From: an uncultured Lachnospiraceae bacterium
Lineage (GTDB): Bacteria > Bacillota > Clostridia > Lachnospirales > Lachnospiraceae
Assembly (NCBI GenBank): GCA_947589305.1
Contig: CANQAP010000003.1
Span: 62,001-126,000, forward strand
Direction of reading: 5' to 3'
Length of the DNA stretch: 64,000 bases
Of this stretch, positions 55,891-64,000 are shown in pieces. The position numbers were made by a program, and so were the translations under genes. The stretch's first letter is position 1; every line of letters starts with the position of its first letter. The notes beneath the pieces were generated by a model. It was not told the DNA's origin, did not search any database, and worked only from the letters and a program-made list of their open reading frames with translations.

Positions 55891-57417
55891 TTATTGCAGA
55901 AGCTGTAGAACACTTTCCGGATTCGCATTTGCCTTTGCAAGCATATTCGTAGCGGTCTGTGTCAGGAGATTCTGCTGTGTGTAGTTCGTCATTTCTTCCG
56001 CCATATCCGCATCCAAAATACGGGATAATGAGCTTGTCATACTTTCTTCAAAGATTTCCAGATTATTTTCCGTGTGTTCCAAACGGTTCTGATATGCCCC
56101 CAGCTTGGCACGGACATCGGATACTTTTTTAATCGCCTCATCAATCTTTTCAATCGCTTTGCGGGCATCCACGCCTGCCACCACATTGATATCTTCCAAT
56201 CCCAATGTCTTCGGTGAAACTTCCGGAATGGTCACTGTCATCGTCTCTTCCTGATTTGCCCCGATCTGGAATACCATCTGACCCGCACTCAGCACATCCA
56301 CTTTGGCAGTAAACGATGTACCGCCTGCCGGCTGCGCATTGGCAACGCCATTCCCCATGACCGGATCCGTAAACTCCGTCTCGCAGGCTCCCTGTTTTGC
56401 TTCCAGTACCATTTTAAAGCCGCTGCTGTCCGTCACCGTGATCATATTACCGTCGCACTTTACGGTAGCAGTCGGCGAGAACCCATCGCCTAACGTCACT
56501 TCCACATCCGTACCGACCGTCACACTATCCTTCAAACCTAACAGATTTCCCAGCTCCTCATTACTGCAACTGATATTGATCTCTTCTGAAGATCCATAAT
56601 GATCGGAGACGATCACCAACTGGCTTCCGGTCTGAAACGCCGTATCTGTCGGCGTATATCCTGCATTTTCCGGCAAACCGGCTGTTGTGTCCAAACTATC
56701 CGTAGTAAAGGCTTTATTTCCTGTCCATTGGCATAATTCCTGAAGTTTTTCATATACCTGATCGGCGGTATCGCCTTCTTTGATCTCGATCGTTTCTCCG
56801 TTTATCGTAATGGTGCCTGCCTGCTCTTTCGTAATCACATCTCCCGGCGCCAGATTCATAGAACCTCCTACCGCAACCGCCTGTCTGGCATCCTGCGATA
56901 CCGTAAAGGAATATTCATCCAGATTCACCACATCTGAAATCTCAACGGTCTTTACCCCTTTGACGACATCTCCCGTATCGATGTAACTGGCACGTCCGAT
57001 GTCTCCGTTTAACAGCTTCTTTTGGTTAAAATTCGTATTGTCCGAGATTCTCTGCATTTCTTCCATCATGACTTCGATCTCATCCTGAATCGTCTGACGG
57101 TCTTCCGGTGAGTTTGTATCATTAGCCGCCTTGACTGTCAGTTCTTTCATTCTCTGCAACATGGAATGTACTTCCGTCAAAGCTCCTTCTGCCGTCTCTA
57201 TGACAGAGATCCCGTCGCCGGCATTCCGATTTGCCTGCTGTAATCCACGAATCTGTGTTCTCATTTTCTGTGAGATCGCCAGTCCTGCCGAATCGTCCTT
57301 TGCATAATTTACCCGATATCCGGAAGATAACCGTTCGATCGCCATGGACATCGCGTCATGGTTCTTATTTAACGTGTTATTTGCAAGCATTGCTGTAATA
57401 TTGTGATTGATCCGCAT
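55891..57417 (-). CDS. Long flagellin with D2/D3 domain
   Basis: 508 residues. N-terminal D0/D1 (MRINHNITAMLANNTLNKNH, SGYRVNYAKDDSAGLAISQK) and C-terminal D1/D0 (ending TNMLAKANANPESVLQLLQ) are conserved. The central residues about 180-400 form a variable, Thr/Gly-rich, beta-type domain absent from the short flagellin. It has its own sigma-28-type promoter and a GGA-rich leader. The N-terminal RINHNITAMLANN sequence is closer to the common clostridial type than the short flagellin is. Confidence 0.95.
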   Translation of the reverse strand: MRINHNITAMLANNTLNKNHDAMSMAIERLSSGYRVNYAKDDSAGLAISQKMRTQIRGLQQANRNAGDGISVIETAEGALTEVHSMLQRMKELTVKAANDTNSPEDRQTIQDEIEVMMEEMQRISDNTNFNQKKLLNGDIGRASYIDTGDVVKGVKTVEISDVVNLDEYSFTVSQDARQAVAVGGSMNLAPGDVITKEQAGTITINGETIEIKEGDTADQVYEKLQELCQWTGNKAFTTDSLDTTAGLPENAGYTPTDTAFQTGSQLVIVSDHYGSSEEINISCSNEELGNLLGLKDSVTVGTDVEVTLGDGFSPTATVKCDGNMITVTDSSGFKMVLEAKQGACETEFTDPVMGNGVANAQPAGGTSFTAKVDVLSAGQMVFQIGANQEETMTVTIPEVSPKTLGLEDINVVAGVDARKAIEKIDEAIKKVSDVRAKLGAYQNRLEHTENNLEIFEESMTSSLSRILDADMAEEMTNYTQQNLLTQTATNMLAKANANPESVLQLLQ

Positions 57418-57456
57418 ATTGTTACACCCCTTTTTTATAAAGGTTCTTCATAAGCT

Positions 57457-57468
57457 ATCATCCTTGAT
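57457..57468 (-). promoter_or_regulatory. CsrA-type GGA loop in the long flagellin leader
   Basis: AUC-AAGGAU-GAU: the loop is exactly the ARGGAU of the CsrA ligand, though the stem is only three pairs. Two further GGA triplets (in CGGAG and CGGAT) lie just upstream, within the predicted leader of about 79 bases. The Shine-Dalgarno itself is GGGGTG. Confidence 0.45.
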
Positions 57469-57502
57469 CCGTTACTCCGAAACGCTTTTTGTTATGCTTA
57501 AG

Positions 57503-57530
57503 ATATCGGAGTTCCCTGCCAAAATCTTTA
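57503..57530 (-). promoter_or_regulatory. Sigma-28-type promoter of the long flagellin gene
   Basis: TAAAGATT, 12 bases, TCCGATAT. The TAA of the -35 is the stop codon of the haemolysin III gene. Confidence 0.75.
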
Positions 57531-58190
57531 GACCAAATATAAATATACCAGCATGAAATGACAAAAACTGCCGCCTAAACAGAACAGATGAAAAATCTCA
57601 TGTGTGCCAAACTTTTTAAATTTTTCATTGAAACGCTTTCCTTTCAGCGCGTAGATCACGCCGCCGACCGTATAGATGATCCCACCTGTCAGCAACCAGC
57701 CAAACGCCTGATTGCCTATATTACGTATCAAAAACGGAGCCGCTATGATGCACAGCCACCCCATCACGATATACATAACGGATGACAGCCACTTCGGGCA
57801 GGTCACCCAGACCATTTTAAACGTAATGCCCAGTGCCGCTATCGTCCAGATCGTGGTCAGCAGGAAATACCCCAGCCGGTTGCCCAACCCGATCACGCAC
57901 ACCGGCGTATACGTTCCTGCGATCAAAATAAAAATCATCGCATGATCCAGTTTTTTTAAGATCGTATTGACCTTCTCCGAAATGTCAAACGTATGGTATG
58001 ACGTACTGGCGCCATATAGCAAAATCATACTGACAATAAAGACGACCACTGCCGGAACGTGTTGTTTGCCGATCCCGTTTCCCGCTTTCCAGATCAGTGG
58101 AGCTGCGGCAGCAGCCGCCATAAACATACCGATAAAATGTGTAATAGCACTTCCCGGATCTTTGATCTTAAGTGTCCGATTCGTTTCCAC
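57528..58190 (-). CDS. Haemolysin III / PAQR-family membrane protein
   Basis: 220 residues if the GTG at 58190 (eight bases after GGAGG) is used; an ATG at 58196 would add two residues but lies only two bases after GGAGG. Seven membrane helices. Family signatures: ITHFIGM, TSYHTF, LKKLDHAMIFILIAGTYTPV, and the C-terminal THEIFHLFCLGGSFCHFMLV, with Asp/His residues of the PAQR zinc site. Often annotated as haemolysin; the real function in bacteria is unclear. Confidence 0.9.
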   Translation of the reverse strand: METNRTLKIKDPGSAITHFIGMFMAAAAAAPLIWKAGNGIGKQHVPAVVVFIVSMILLYGASTSYHTFDISEKVNTILKKLDHAMIFILIAGTYTPVCVIGLGNRLGYFLLTTIWTIAALGITFKMVWVTCPKWLSSVMYIVMGWLCIIAAPFLIRNIGNQAFGWLLTGGIIYTVGGVIYALKGKRFNEKFKKFGTHEIFHLFCLGGSFCHFMLVYLYLV

Positions 58191-58295
58191 ATACATAACC
58201 TCCTTTGGTTCATCAAGAAAATCACTTGTTATTGTCTCCTGCCTACGATATAATGAGCATGAATCAACGGACAACAATATCCGTTTCAAACTACG

Positions 58296-58346
58296 CAAGA
58301 AGTATATGTTTATATTTCGACATGTAGTTTTGAAAACTACTTCTTG
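58296..58346. repeat. Nested palindromes in the haemolysin III - nitrilase gap
   Basis: GTAGTTTT-G-AAAACTAC is a perfect 8+8 palindrome at 58324-58340. CAAGAAGTA (58296-58304) and TACTTCTTG (58338-58346) form a second, wider inverted repeat sharing its right arm. The divergent position suggests an operator. Confidence 0.5.
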
Positions 58347-58351
58347 TTGTT

Positions 58352-58379
58352 TTGATAATATCATATGCGGTTATATAAT
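58352..58379 (+). promoter_or_regulatory. SigA-type promoter of the nitrilase-fold gene
   Basis: TTGATA, 16 bases, TATAAT, just right of the nested palindromes and 72 bp before the start codon. Confidence 0.7.
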
Positions 58380-58451
58380 GCAAGTGTTATTATTATTTTT
58401 TCAAAAATTGGAATTTCTTATGCACGATTTCGTTTGAGAGGAGCGGGGTTT

Positions 58452-59252
58452 ATGAAAGCAGCTTTAACGCAAATGAATATCCGTTGGGAACAGCCGACGG
58501 AAAACCGCATGATCTGCGAACGTCTCGTTCAGACCGCCAGTACCGCCGGATGCGACTGGATCCTGTTTCCTGAGATGACGCTTACCGGTTTTACCATGCA
58601 GCCGGAACGATTCCGCGAACCCGTGGAGAAATCGCCGACAAAAGCTTTTTTTCATGAACTGTCCATCCGGCATTCCATTTCGATCGCATACGGATATATA
58701 GCTTTTTGCAACGGTCACAACGAAAACCATCTGGTGTTTGAACATAACGGACAGATTGTAGCAGAGTATGCAAAGATTCATCCGTTTTCTTACGGAGAAG
58801 AATCCAGACACTATACCGCCGGTTCCCAAGTGTGCATCTGCCAAGCGGGAACTGCCAAGACGCCCGTTATGATGTCGGGGGTCATTTGCTACGACTTACG
58901 GTTTCCGGAACTTTTTCAGATCGTTTCCAAGCAGGCGGAGGTCATCCTTGTAAGCGCCAACTGGCCGGAATCCCGCATTGATCATTGGCATACCCTTTTA
59001 AAAGCAAGAGCCATCGAAAATCAATGTTTTATCCTTGGCGTCAACCGTACCGGTGAAGGCGACGGCATCCGTTATCGTCACAGTTCCGTGGCATATGATC
59101 CTTACGGCATTCGGCTCACGCCCGATTCCGAAGCCGAGCTGCTGCTTGTAGACCTGCAGCCGGATACAGCCAAACGATATCGACAGGAATTCCCGCTCCG
59201 GTCAGACCGTAAAGAAGCGTTCTATTATCAGGAATATGGAAAGTTTCTCTAA
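58452..59252 (+). CDS. Carbon-nitrogen hydrolase (nitrilase superfamily)
   Basis: 266 residues from the ATG at 58452 behind GAGGAGCGGGG. The Glu-Lys-Cys triad is visible: FPEMTLTGF, EYAKIHPFS, and GVICYDLRFPELF. The ASANWPESR-like segment VSANWPESRIDHWHTLLKAR resembles omega-amidase/YafV-type enzymes that hydrolyse alpha-keto amides. Substrate remains open. It is a one-gene plus-strand unit. Confidence 0.9.
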   Translation: MKAALTQMNIRWEQPTENRMICERLVQTASTAGCDWILFPEMTLTGFTMQPERFREPVEKSPTKAFFHELSIRHSISIAYGYIAFCNGHNENHLVFEHNGQIVAEYAKIHPFSYGEESRHYTAGSQVCICQAGTAKTPVMMSGVICYDLRFPELFQIVSKQAEVILVSANWPESRIDHWHTLLKARAIENQCFILGVNRTGEGDGIRYRHSSVAYDPYGIRLTPDSEAELLLVDLQPDTAKRYRQEFPLRSDRKEAFYYQEYGKFL

Positions 59253-59322
59253 TTAATTTTCCGCCTTTCACCGAAATATATGGTATAGCTTACTGATAGT
59301 TTCGGAAAAGGAATGGTCAATC

Positions 59323-62300
59323 ATGTCATATCAATATAACCACACATCTACATATGGAACATACGCGGACGCTACCCTGCCGTTGGGATCGCAGACGCTG
59401 AACCGATACGAACAAACTATAGGCGGAACCTCCGGGCAGGCACAACAACCTGCGCCATCGTTCGGTACGGTCGGAGATATCTTAACGGGTACTGTCGTGC
59501 AGGGCGGTTCCCAACCGATCGTCGAGATGAACGGAACACCGATACAGGTACGCTCCACCGCTTTGCAGAACGCCAAATCCGGCGACCGGATCTATCTGCA
59601 GATCACGCAAAGCAGTTCTTTAGAGATCACTATGAAGTTAATGGATCCGTCCACGATGTCAACAGCCACCCGCAATCCTGCCGTACAGACCGATATATTA
59701 AAAAATACGGCAAAGTTTGTGGAGGACTGGAAGCGGCACATTCAGGAACACTCATCCGAATATGAAGATTGGACGAGTGATTCCGCATATTTACTGCAAT
59801 CCGTATCGGATGAGGAAAAAGACGCTTTACGCAGAATGGGCGTGGAGATTACCGATTCCAACCTGACTTTTGTAAAAAGTCTGCTCAGTCAGATGCGTGG
59901 CAAAGAACAGGATGAAGAACTTCAACGCGCGATCAACAGCGTACGCAAACAAATCATCATCTCAAATCCGGAGGAAGCGCCGGAGCAGCTTCAGATGATG
60001 CTGCACGATCAGAGCATCAATCTCTCCGAACTGACGGAAGAAGCAAACCGTTTTCTTCCTATTTCCGAGGAGCAGACCGTATATCTTCTTCAAAACGAAC
60101 TGCCTCTGACGATGGAGAACCTATATAAATCCGAATACAGCGCCTCAGCCATGCCAACCGGCACACCCCTGTCAGACGACACTTTGCAGCAGTTACAGCC
60201 TCAGGTCGAGCGCGCCATCCGCACAGCCGGTCTGACCGTCAACGAGGATTCACGCAGAGCCGCAGACTTCTTACTGCAACATCAGCTTCCGGTCAACACA
60301 GAAACATTACAGACCTATACCGCGATTCAGGAAATCAACCGGAACGGGTTTCAGGATACGGTACTTGCCGAACAGGCAACAGACCATCTTGCGGAACTCT
60401 ATTCCGTATCGGAGCCGCCTGCCGCGATCAAACCGGACGCATTTCAAGATATGAATCTGTATTTTCCTTCTTCCGCAAGCATCGCCGACCGGATCTCGGA
60501 TGATCTGCAACATATTACGGAAGAGGATTTTTGGGCATTTGCAAATACCGGTATGGCGTTTACCCTTCAGAATTTATCCGCATTTTCGGAAACAACTCCG
60601 TCCGATCCCGATGCTTTTACATCAAAAGCCTCTACGGCATCCATCGCGGCTCTGACCGCTCATCGACAGTTGGAAGAAATCCGCCTGAAAATGACATGGG
60701 AAGCCGGCTATCGTCTGGCTTCGGAAGATATCCATATACGGACGAAGGAATTATCACAGGTAGTAGAAGCCTTGCGGAATCAGGAACGTGACTATTATCG
60801 CCAACAGTGTCTGAACGAGGATATAGAGCCGACTGCGGACATTCTCAAACAACTTCAGGAAACCAATCAAAAAGTACAGGAATTACCATATTTACCTGCT
60901 TCTTCTTTAGGCGCAGTGCTTTTTTCAGGCGGCGTCACGGTGGAGCGGCTCCATGAAGCCGGCAGACAGGCATTATCACAGATGCACCCTGTTTCCTCCA
61001 AAACGGAAGCCTATGAGACATTGATGACGCAGCCGCGACGCGATCTTGGGGATTCCATACAGAAAGCATTTCGTAATGTGGATGCGTTACTGGAAGAACT
61101 ACATTTACCGGTCACGGAAGAAAATCAGCGTGCAGTCCGCATTTTAGGCTATAATCAGATGGAAGTCACACCGGATACAGTGCGTCAGGTCACTGCCGCC
61201 GATCTTCAGGTGCAGAATTTAATCCAAAATCTACAGCCTTCGGTTGTGCTGAATCTGATCCGTAACGGGGTCAATCCTCTCCAGATGCCGGTGGAGGAAC
61301 TCAATTCGCTGATTCAGGATTACATTCATGACGAAGGCATTATCGAGGAGGAACGGTTCAGTACGTTCTTACAGAAATTGGATCGGCGCGGCGACATTAC
61401 GGCAGACGAACGAAAAGGATATATCGGCATTTTTCGTCTGATTGACAAAGTGGTGCGGTCCAAGGGCAAAGACATCGGCACATTAGTTCGCAACGGGCAG
61501 CCGCTGACTTTACAGAATCTGCTGACCGCCCACAGGAGCAATCGCGCTGCCGGCATGGATGCGGTATTGGATGAAACGTTCGGCGGGTTCGAGCATGCGA
61601 ACTCCGGTGAATCCATCAGCCAGCAGATCGAAGCCGGATTTACCGAACGTTTATACTATGGCATGACTCCGCATGTGATCGATCATATGGTCGAAGAAGC
61701 CGCCAACGGTACGACATTGGAAGAGTTTTTCGATACGATTCAGGAACAATTAACGGATCCGGAACCGGGAGAATCCGGTACGGGTGTCTTAAATGACGGC
61801 TCACAGACGGCAGGCGAAGCATCCATACAGGAAATCCAACTGCAGGAACTGGATGCGTTTGACGAAGCAACCTATCAGTTTATGAAGTCTATGGATGTAT
61901 TTCCGTCGATCACCAACATGCTTGCATCTACCGACATTCTGAAAGGAAACGGAAGGCTCTTTCGGAAAACCGCCGAACTGGATAAGCGTATACGGAATAT
62001 CCATACAACATCACTGAAATCGGAATCTTCCGGTATTGAGGAACAATTCCAATCGCTTCCCGACCATTTAAATGCACCGGAAGATATGGAGCAGGCGTAT
62101 GCCCAATTAGAACAGACGATCACGGAAACCGTTCATCAGGAAGACGCCGTTGATACCATTACCGCAAGGGATATTCAAGCCCTGAAACAAATTCGCGCGG
62201 GTTTGCGGATCATGCAAAAAATGAGCCGTAACGATCAGTTTCAGATACCGTTTTCGATAGACGGTGAATGGAATCTCATGAATCTTTCCATTGTGCAGGA

Positions 62301-62580
62301 TGCGGAAACAAAAGGCGTTATCGAAGCGACGGTCCCGACACAGGAATACGGCACCATTACCGCCGTACTGGCATGGAACAAAAACCACTGGGATGATTCC
62401 GTAACGACGGATACCGAAAAAGGAAAGGCATTCCTCGATCGGAATGCCCATGTAATCTCAGATGGTCTTGCACAGATAACCGCTGCGGATACGCAGACCG
62501 AAACGGAACCTACTACGCAAGACTTATATCATATTGCTAAGCGGCTTGTCATGATGATGAAGCGCTTGGATTATAAATAA
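59323..62580 (+). CDS. 1085-residue repeat protein, possibly FliK-like (DUF6240-type)
   Basis: Start ATG behind AAAAGGAA. Residues about 48-112 look like the first domain of Gram-positive FliK proteins (GDILTGTVVQ ... SGDRIYLQIT). A long helical array follows in which a motif [LM]-x-[VL]-T-x-[ENT]-[NT]-[LV] recurs near residues 177, 260, 322, 411, 613 and 726 (for example LPLTMENLYK, LPVNTETLQT, QPLTLQNLLT). The last about 110 residues (FQIPFSIDGEWNLMNLSIVQ, EYGTITAVLAW) resemble the C-terminal hook-length-control domain. No signal peptide, consistent with flagellar export or a cytosolic role. It resembles DUF6240-type proteins (name from memory). It ends overlapping the convergent peptidase gene by ten bases. 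Confidence 0.8.
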   Translation: MSYQYNHTSTYGTYADATLPLGSQTLNRYEQTIGGTSGQAQQPAPSFGTVGDILTGTVVQGGSQPIVEMNGTPIQVRSTALQNAKSGDRIYLQITQSSSLEITMKLMDPSTMSTATRNPAVQTDILKNTAKFVEDWKRHIQEHSSEYEDWTSDSAYLLQSVSDEEKDALRRMGVEITDSNLTFVKSLLSQMRGKEQDEELQRAINSVRKQIIISNPEEAPEQLQMMLHDQSINLSELTEEANRFLPISEEQTVYLLQNELPLTMENLYKSEYSASAMPTGTPLSDDTLQQLQPQVERAIRTAGLTVNEDSRRAADFLLQHQLPVNTETLQTYTAIQEINRNGFQDTVLAEQATDHLAELYSVSEPPAAIKPDAFQDMNLYFPSSASIADRISDDLQHITEEDFWAFANTGMAFTLQNLSAFSETTPSDPDAFTSKASTASIAALTAHRQLEEIRLKMTWEAGYRLASEDIHIRTKELSQVVEALRNQERDYYRQQCLNEDIEPTADILKQLQETNQKVQELPYLPASSLGAVLFSGGVTVERLHEAGRQALSQMHPVSSKTEAYETLMTQPRRDLGDSIQKAFRNVDALLEELHLPVTEENQRAVRILGYNQMEVTPDTVRQVTAADLQVQNLIQNLQPSVVLNLIRNGVNPLQMPVEELNSLIQDYIHDEGIIEEERFSTFLQKLDRRGDITADERKGYIGIFRLIDKVVRSKGKDIGTLVRNGQPLTLQNLLTAHRSNRAAGMDAVLDETFGGFEHANSGESISQQIEAGFTERLYYGMTPHVIDHMVEEAANGTTLEEFFDTIQEQLTDPEPGESGTGVLNDGSQTAGEASIQEIQLQELDAFDEATYQFMKSMDVFPSITNMLASTDILKGNGRLFRKTAELDKRIRNIHTTSLKSESSGIEEQFQSLPDHLNAPEDMEQAYAQLEQTITETVHQEDAVDTITARDIQALKQIRAGLRIMQKMSRNDQFQIPFSIDGEWNLMNLSIVQDAETKGVIEATVPTQEYGTITAVLAWNKNHWDDSVTTDTEKGKAFLDRNAHVISDGLAQITAADTQTETEPTTQDLYHIAKRLVMMMKRLDYK

Positions 62581-64000
62581 TTCGCCGGATTAACCGCTAC
62601 TCCGTTGACAATGATCTCAAAATGGATATGCGGTCCGGTGCTGTCACCGGTATTCCCTGTCAGGGCGATCACCTCTCCCTGATTTACATATTGTCCGTTG
62701 CTTACCTGAATGGAACTTAAATGCGCATATCTTGTACGCACACCGTCTCCATGGTCGATCACTACACAATATCCATATCCGCCGGACCAGCCTGCTGATA
62801 CGACGGTTCCCGCTCTTGACGCGCGGCATGCCGTACCAACCGGAACGCCCCAATCCAATCCCTTATGGACGGTACCCCAACGCGGACCGAAGCCGGAGGT
62901 CAAAGTACCATATGTTGTCGGACGGATATATGTCGGGAGCGGTTTGGTACCCCGTTCTATGATCTTGGCAACCGCTTCTGTATTGATCTGCTCTTTAATG
63001 ATTTCCCGTCCGGTCTCCGCGCCGTTGTTGTAGCTGACGATCGCCGTTACCGTCCGGTTGCCGGTCTGCGGTTCCTGAATCACCGTATCATCACCCACAT
63101 ATTTATCCGGATTATCCACATACTGGACTTCCGCTTCATAGTCTTCCGTATATGTTGTCTGCTCCTGCATCACAACGGACAATTCCGGTTTCGGAACCAT
63201 GACCACGATCTGATCGCCGATCAAGATATTGGAATCCGCTTCCAATCCTTCATTGATCGACAGCAGCTCATCGGTTGACATGCCGTATTTATCCGCGATG
63301 ATCGACAGACAATCTCCTGCCTGTACCTGATAGATCTCATTATTTTCCTGTTCTTTTGTAATACCTTCATATGCGGTCTGTACGTCTGACAACTGATCTT
63401 TGCCCGCATATGTTTCAATGATCTCGATCGGTTCCTGAAAATTTACCGAAAGGATCCCGTCTTCTCCGACATTTCCCGACGCATCCGCCGCTACGGTTGC
63501 ATCCGCGCCGTCGGCTGCCGCTACGACTACCGGATTGTTGGCGGTTTTTGAGGCATTGATGACGTTGGTCGTCATAGAACCGACCTCCTGCTTGTCCTCG
63601 GATGTCAGTTCGATCACAAATTCATTATTTACATCATAGGCACTCTGTACCTGTTCCAGCAAAGCCAATACTTCTGCTTCGCTGCTTAACGTGACCGTAT
63701 AATCATTGATCTTAACGGTATATGCCAACGTCTTTTCCTGAATCAGGCAATCCGTCAACTCGTTATAAACCTTCTGTGCCAGCTCCGCCTGCGTCGATAC
63801 ATGGGATGCTCTCGCTTTTACCGGCTCATATGACACGTCCGCATTCAGCAGCGTTAAGTTGTCCGATTGTGAATTCAGAGTCAACCTCGCTTTTTCATAT
63901 GCTTCCACCGCCTCTGCCTGCGTTTCCGCGATACCGACGGCTTTGCCGTTAATCATGATCTGACAGCGTTCGGTCGTCAAATCCCCCTGCGCCGCTACCG
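62571..64000 (-). CDS. LysM-G5-M23 peptidoglycan endopeptidase (N-terminus outside window)
   Basis: At least 476 codons; the frame is open to the right edge, so the N-terminus with signal peptide is missing. A TTG at 63980 is only an internal codon in this view. Visible order: YceG-unrelated N-terminal repeats, LysM (EIYQVQAGDCLSIIADKYGM), G5 (TTYTEDYEAEVQYVDNPDKY), and a C-terminal M23 domain with zinc ligands in HKGLDWGVP and GPHIHFEI. It should cut peptide cross-links in the cell wall. Confidence 0.92.
   Translation of the reverse strand, partial: VAAQGDLTTERCQIMINGKAVGIAETQAEAVEAYEKARLTLNSQSDNLTLLNADVSYEPVKARASHVSTQAELAQKVYNELTDCLIQEKTLAYTVKINDYTVTLSSEAEVLALLEQVQSAYDVNNEFVIELTSEDKQEVGSMTTNVINASKTANNPVVVAAADGADATVAADASGNVGEDGILSVNFQEPIEIIETYAGKDQLSDVQTAYEGITKEQENNEIYQVQAGDCLSIIADKYGMSTDELLSINEGLEADSNILIGDQIVVMVPKPELSVVMQEQTTYTEDYEAEVQYVDNPDKYVGDDTVIQEPQTGNRTVTAIVSYNNGAETGREIIKEQINTEAVAKIIERGTKPLPTYIRPTTYGTLTSGFGPRWGTVHKGLDWGVPVGTACRASRAGTVVSAGWSGGYGYCVVIDHGDGVRTRYAHLSSIQVSNGQYVNQGEVIALTGNTGDSTGPHIHFEIIVNGVAVNPANYL

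Noticed and set aside
55104-55940. Upstream ATG for the response regulator at 55940
   Set aside because: It would overlap the conserved end of flagellin by 50 bases and add residues not found in the family.
59250-59280. TAAT-N16-ACCGAAAT as a sigma-28 promoter of the FliK-like gene
   Set aside because: Both boxes have several mismatches; it overlaps the nitrilase stop codon like the other sites, but evidence is too weak.

Overview
The window looks like chromosomal DNA of a motile Lachnospiraceae-type Clostridium (Firmicutes). Reasons: Gram-positive ribosome binding sites of the GGAGG type, the Bacillus-like order mbl-flgF-flgG, a fliW-csrA pair, an OhrR/peroxidase pair, a YvyF-type flagellar zinc protein, and several large proteins of families mostly seen in that group. 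I saw no tRNA, rRNA, insertion sequence, prophage or CRISPR array. Almost all genes are on the minus strand, and no gene-free stretch exceeds about 260 bp.

Layout. (1) 1-8475, minus: one signalling operon, FHA protein - PP2C phosphatase - Ser/Thr kinase with TPRs - small membrane protein - very large secreted Ig-repeat protein that runs off the left edge. (2) 8673-11342, plus: ECF-type sigma factor with a membrane-anchored beta-propeller protein. (3) 11344-15012: lysA - cyclophilin - mltG, then a DUF624 membrane protein. (4) 15106-24214: a flagellin-glycosylation operon with two Maf-type (DUF115) proteins, neuB-neuC-neuA, a TPR-sulfatase-fold enzyme and an acylphosphatase. (5) 24301-35539: short flagellin, FliT-like protein, fliS, fliD, flaG, csrA, fliW, flgL, two flgK, flgN, flgM. 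(6) 35759-44017: symporter, yvyF-like, comF, recD2, flgJ-like, flgG, flgF, mbl. (7) 44199-48498: output-less PAS sensor, DivIVA-like protein, HIT protein. (8) 48579-53624: three proteins of one uncharacterised family, a FliS paralogue, ohrR-gpx and a helical-bundle protein. (9) 53648-57417: long flagellin followed at once by a LytTR regulator and GHKL kinase. (10) 57528-64000: haemolysin III, a nitrilase-fold hydrolase, a 1085-residue FliK-like repeat protein, and a LysM-G5-M23 peptidase cut by the right edge.

How it fits together. Seven sites resemble the flagellar sigma-28 promoter (TAAA, 14-16 bases, then a CCGATA-type -10). They precede both flagellins, flaG-fliD, flgM-flgK-flgL, mbl-flgFG, and two operons of the uncharacterised family. 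FlgM (anti-sigma-28) and FliW-CsrA are encoded here too. Both flagellin leaders carry GGA-loop hairpins of the CsrA type, so transcriptional and translational control of filament building can be read from the same window.

The best candidate for an undescribed system is the family of three proteins at 49082-53026. They share a conserved block, sit behind sigma-28-like promoters, and one is directly followed by a FliS-like chaperone gene. I infer a flagellum-linked export or accessory system. A 17-bp inverted repeat brackets this region.
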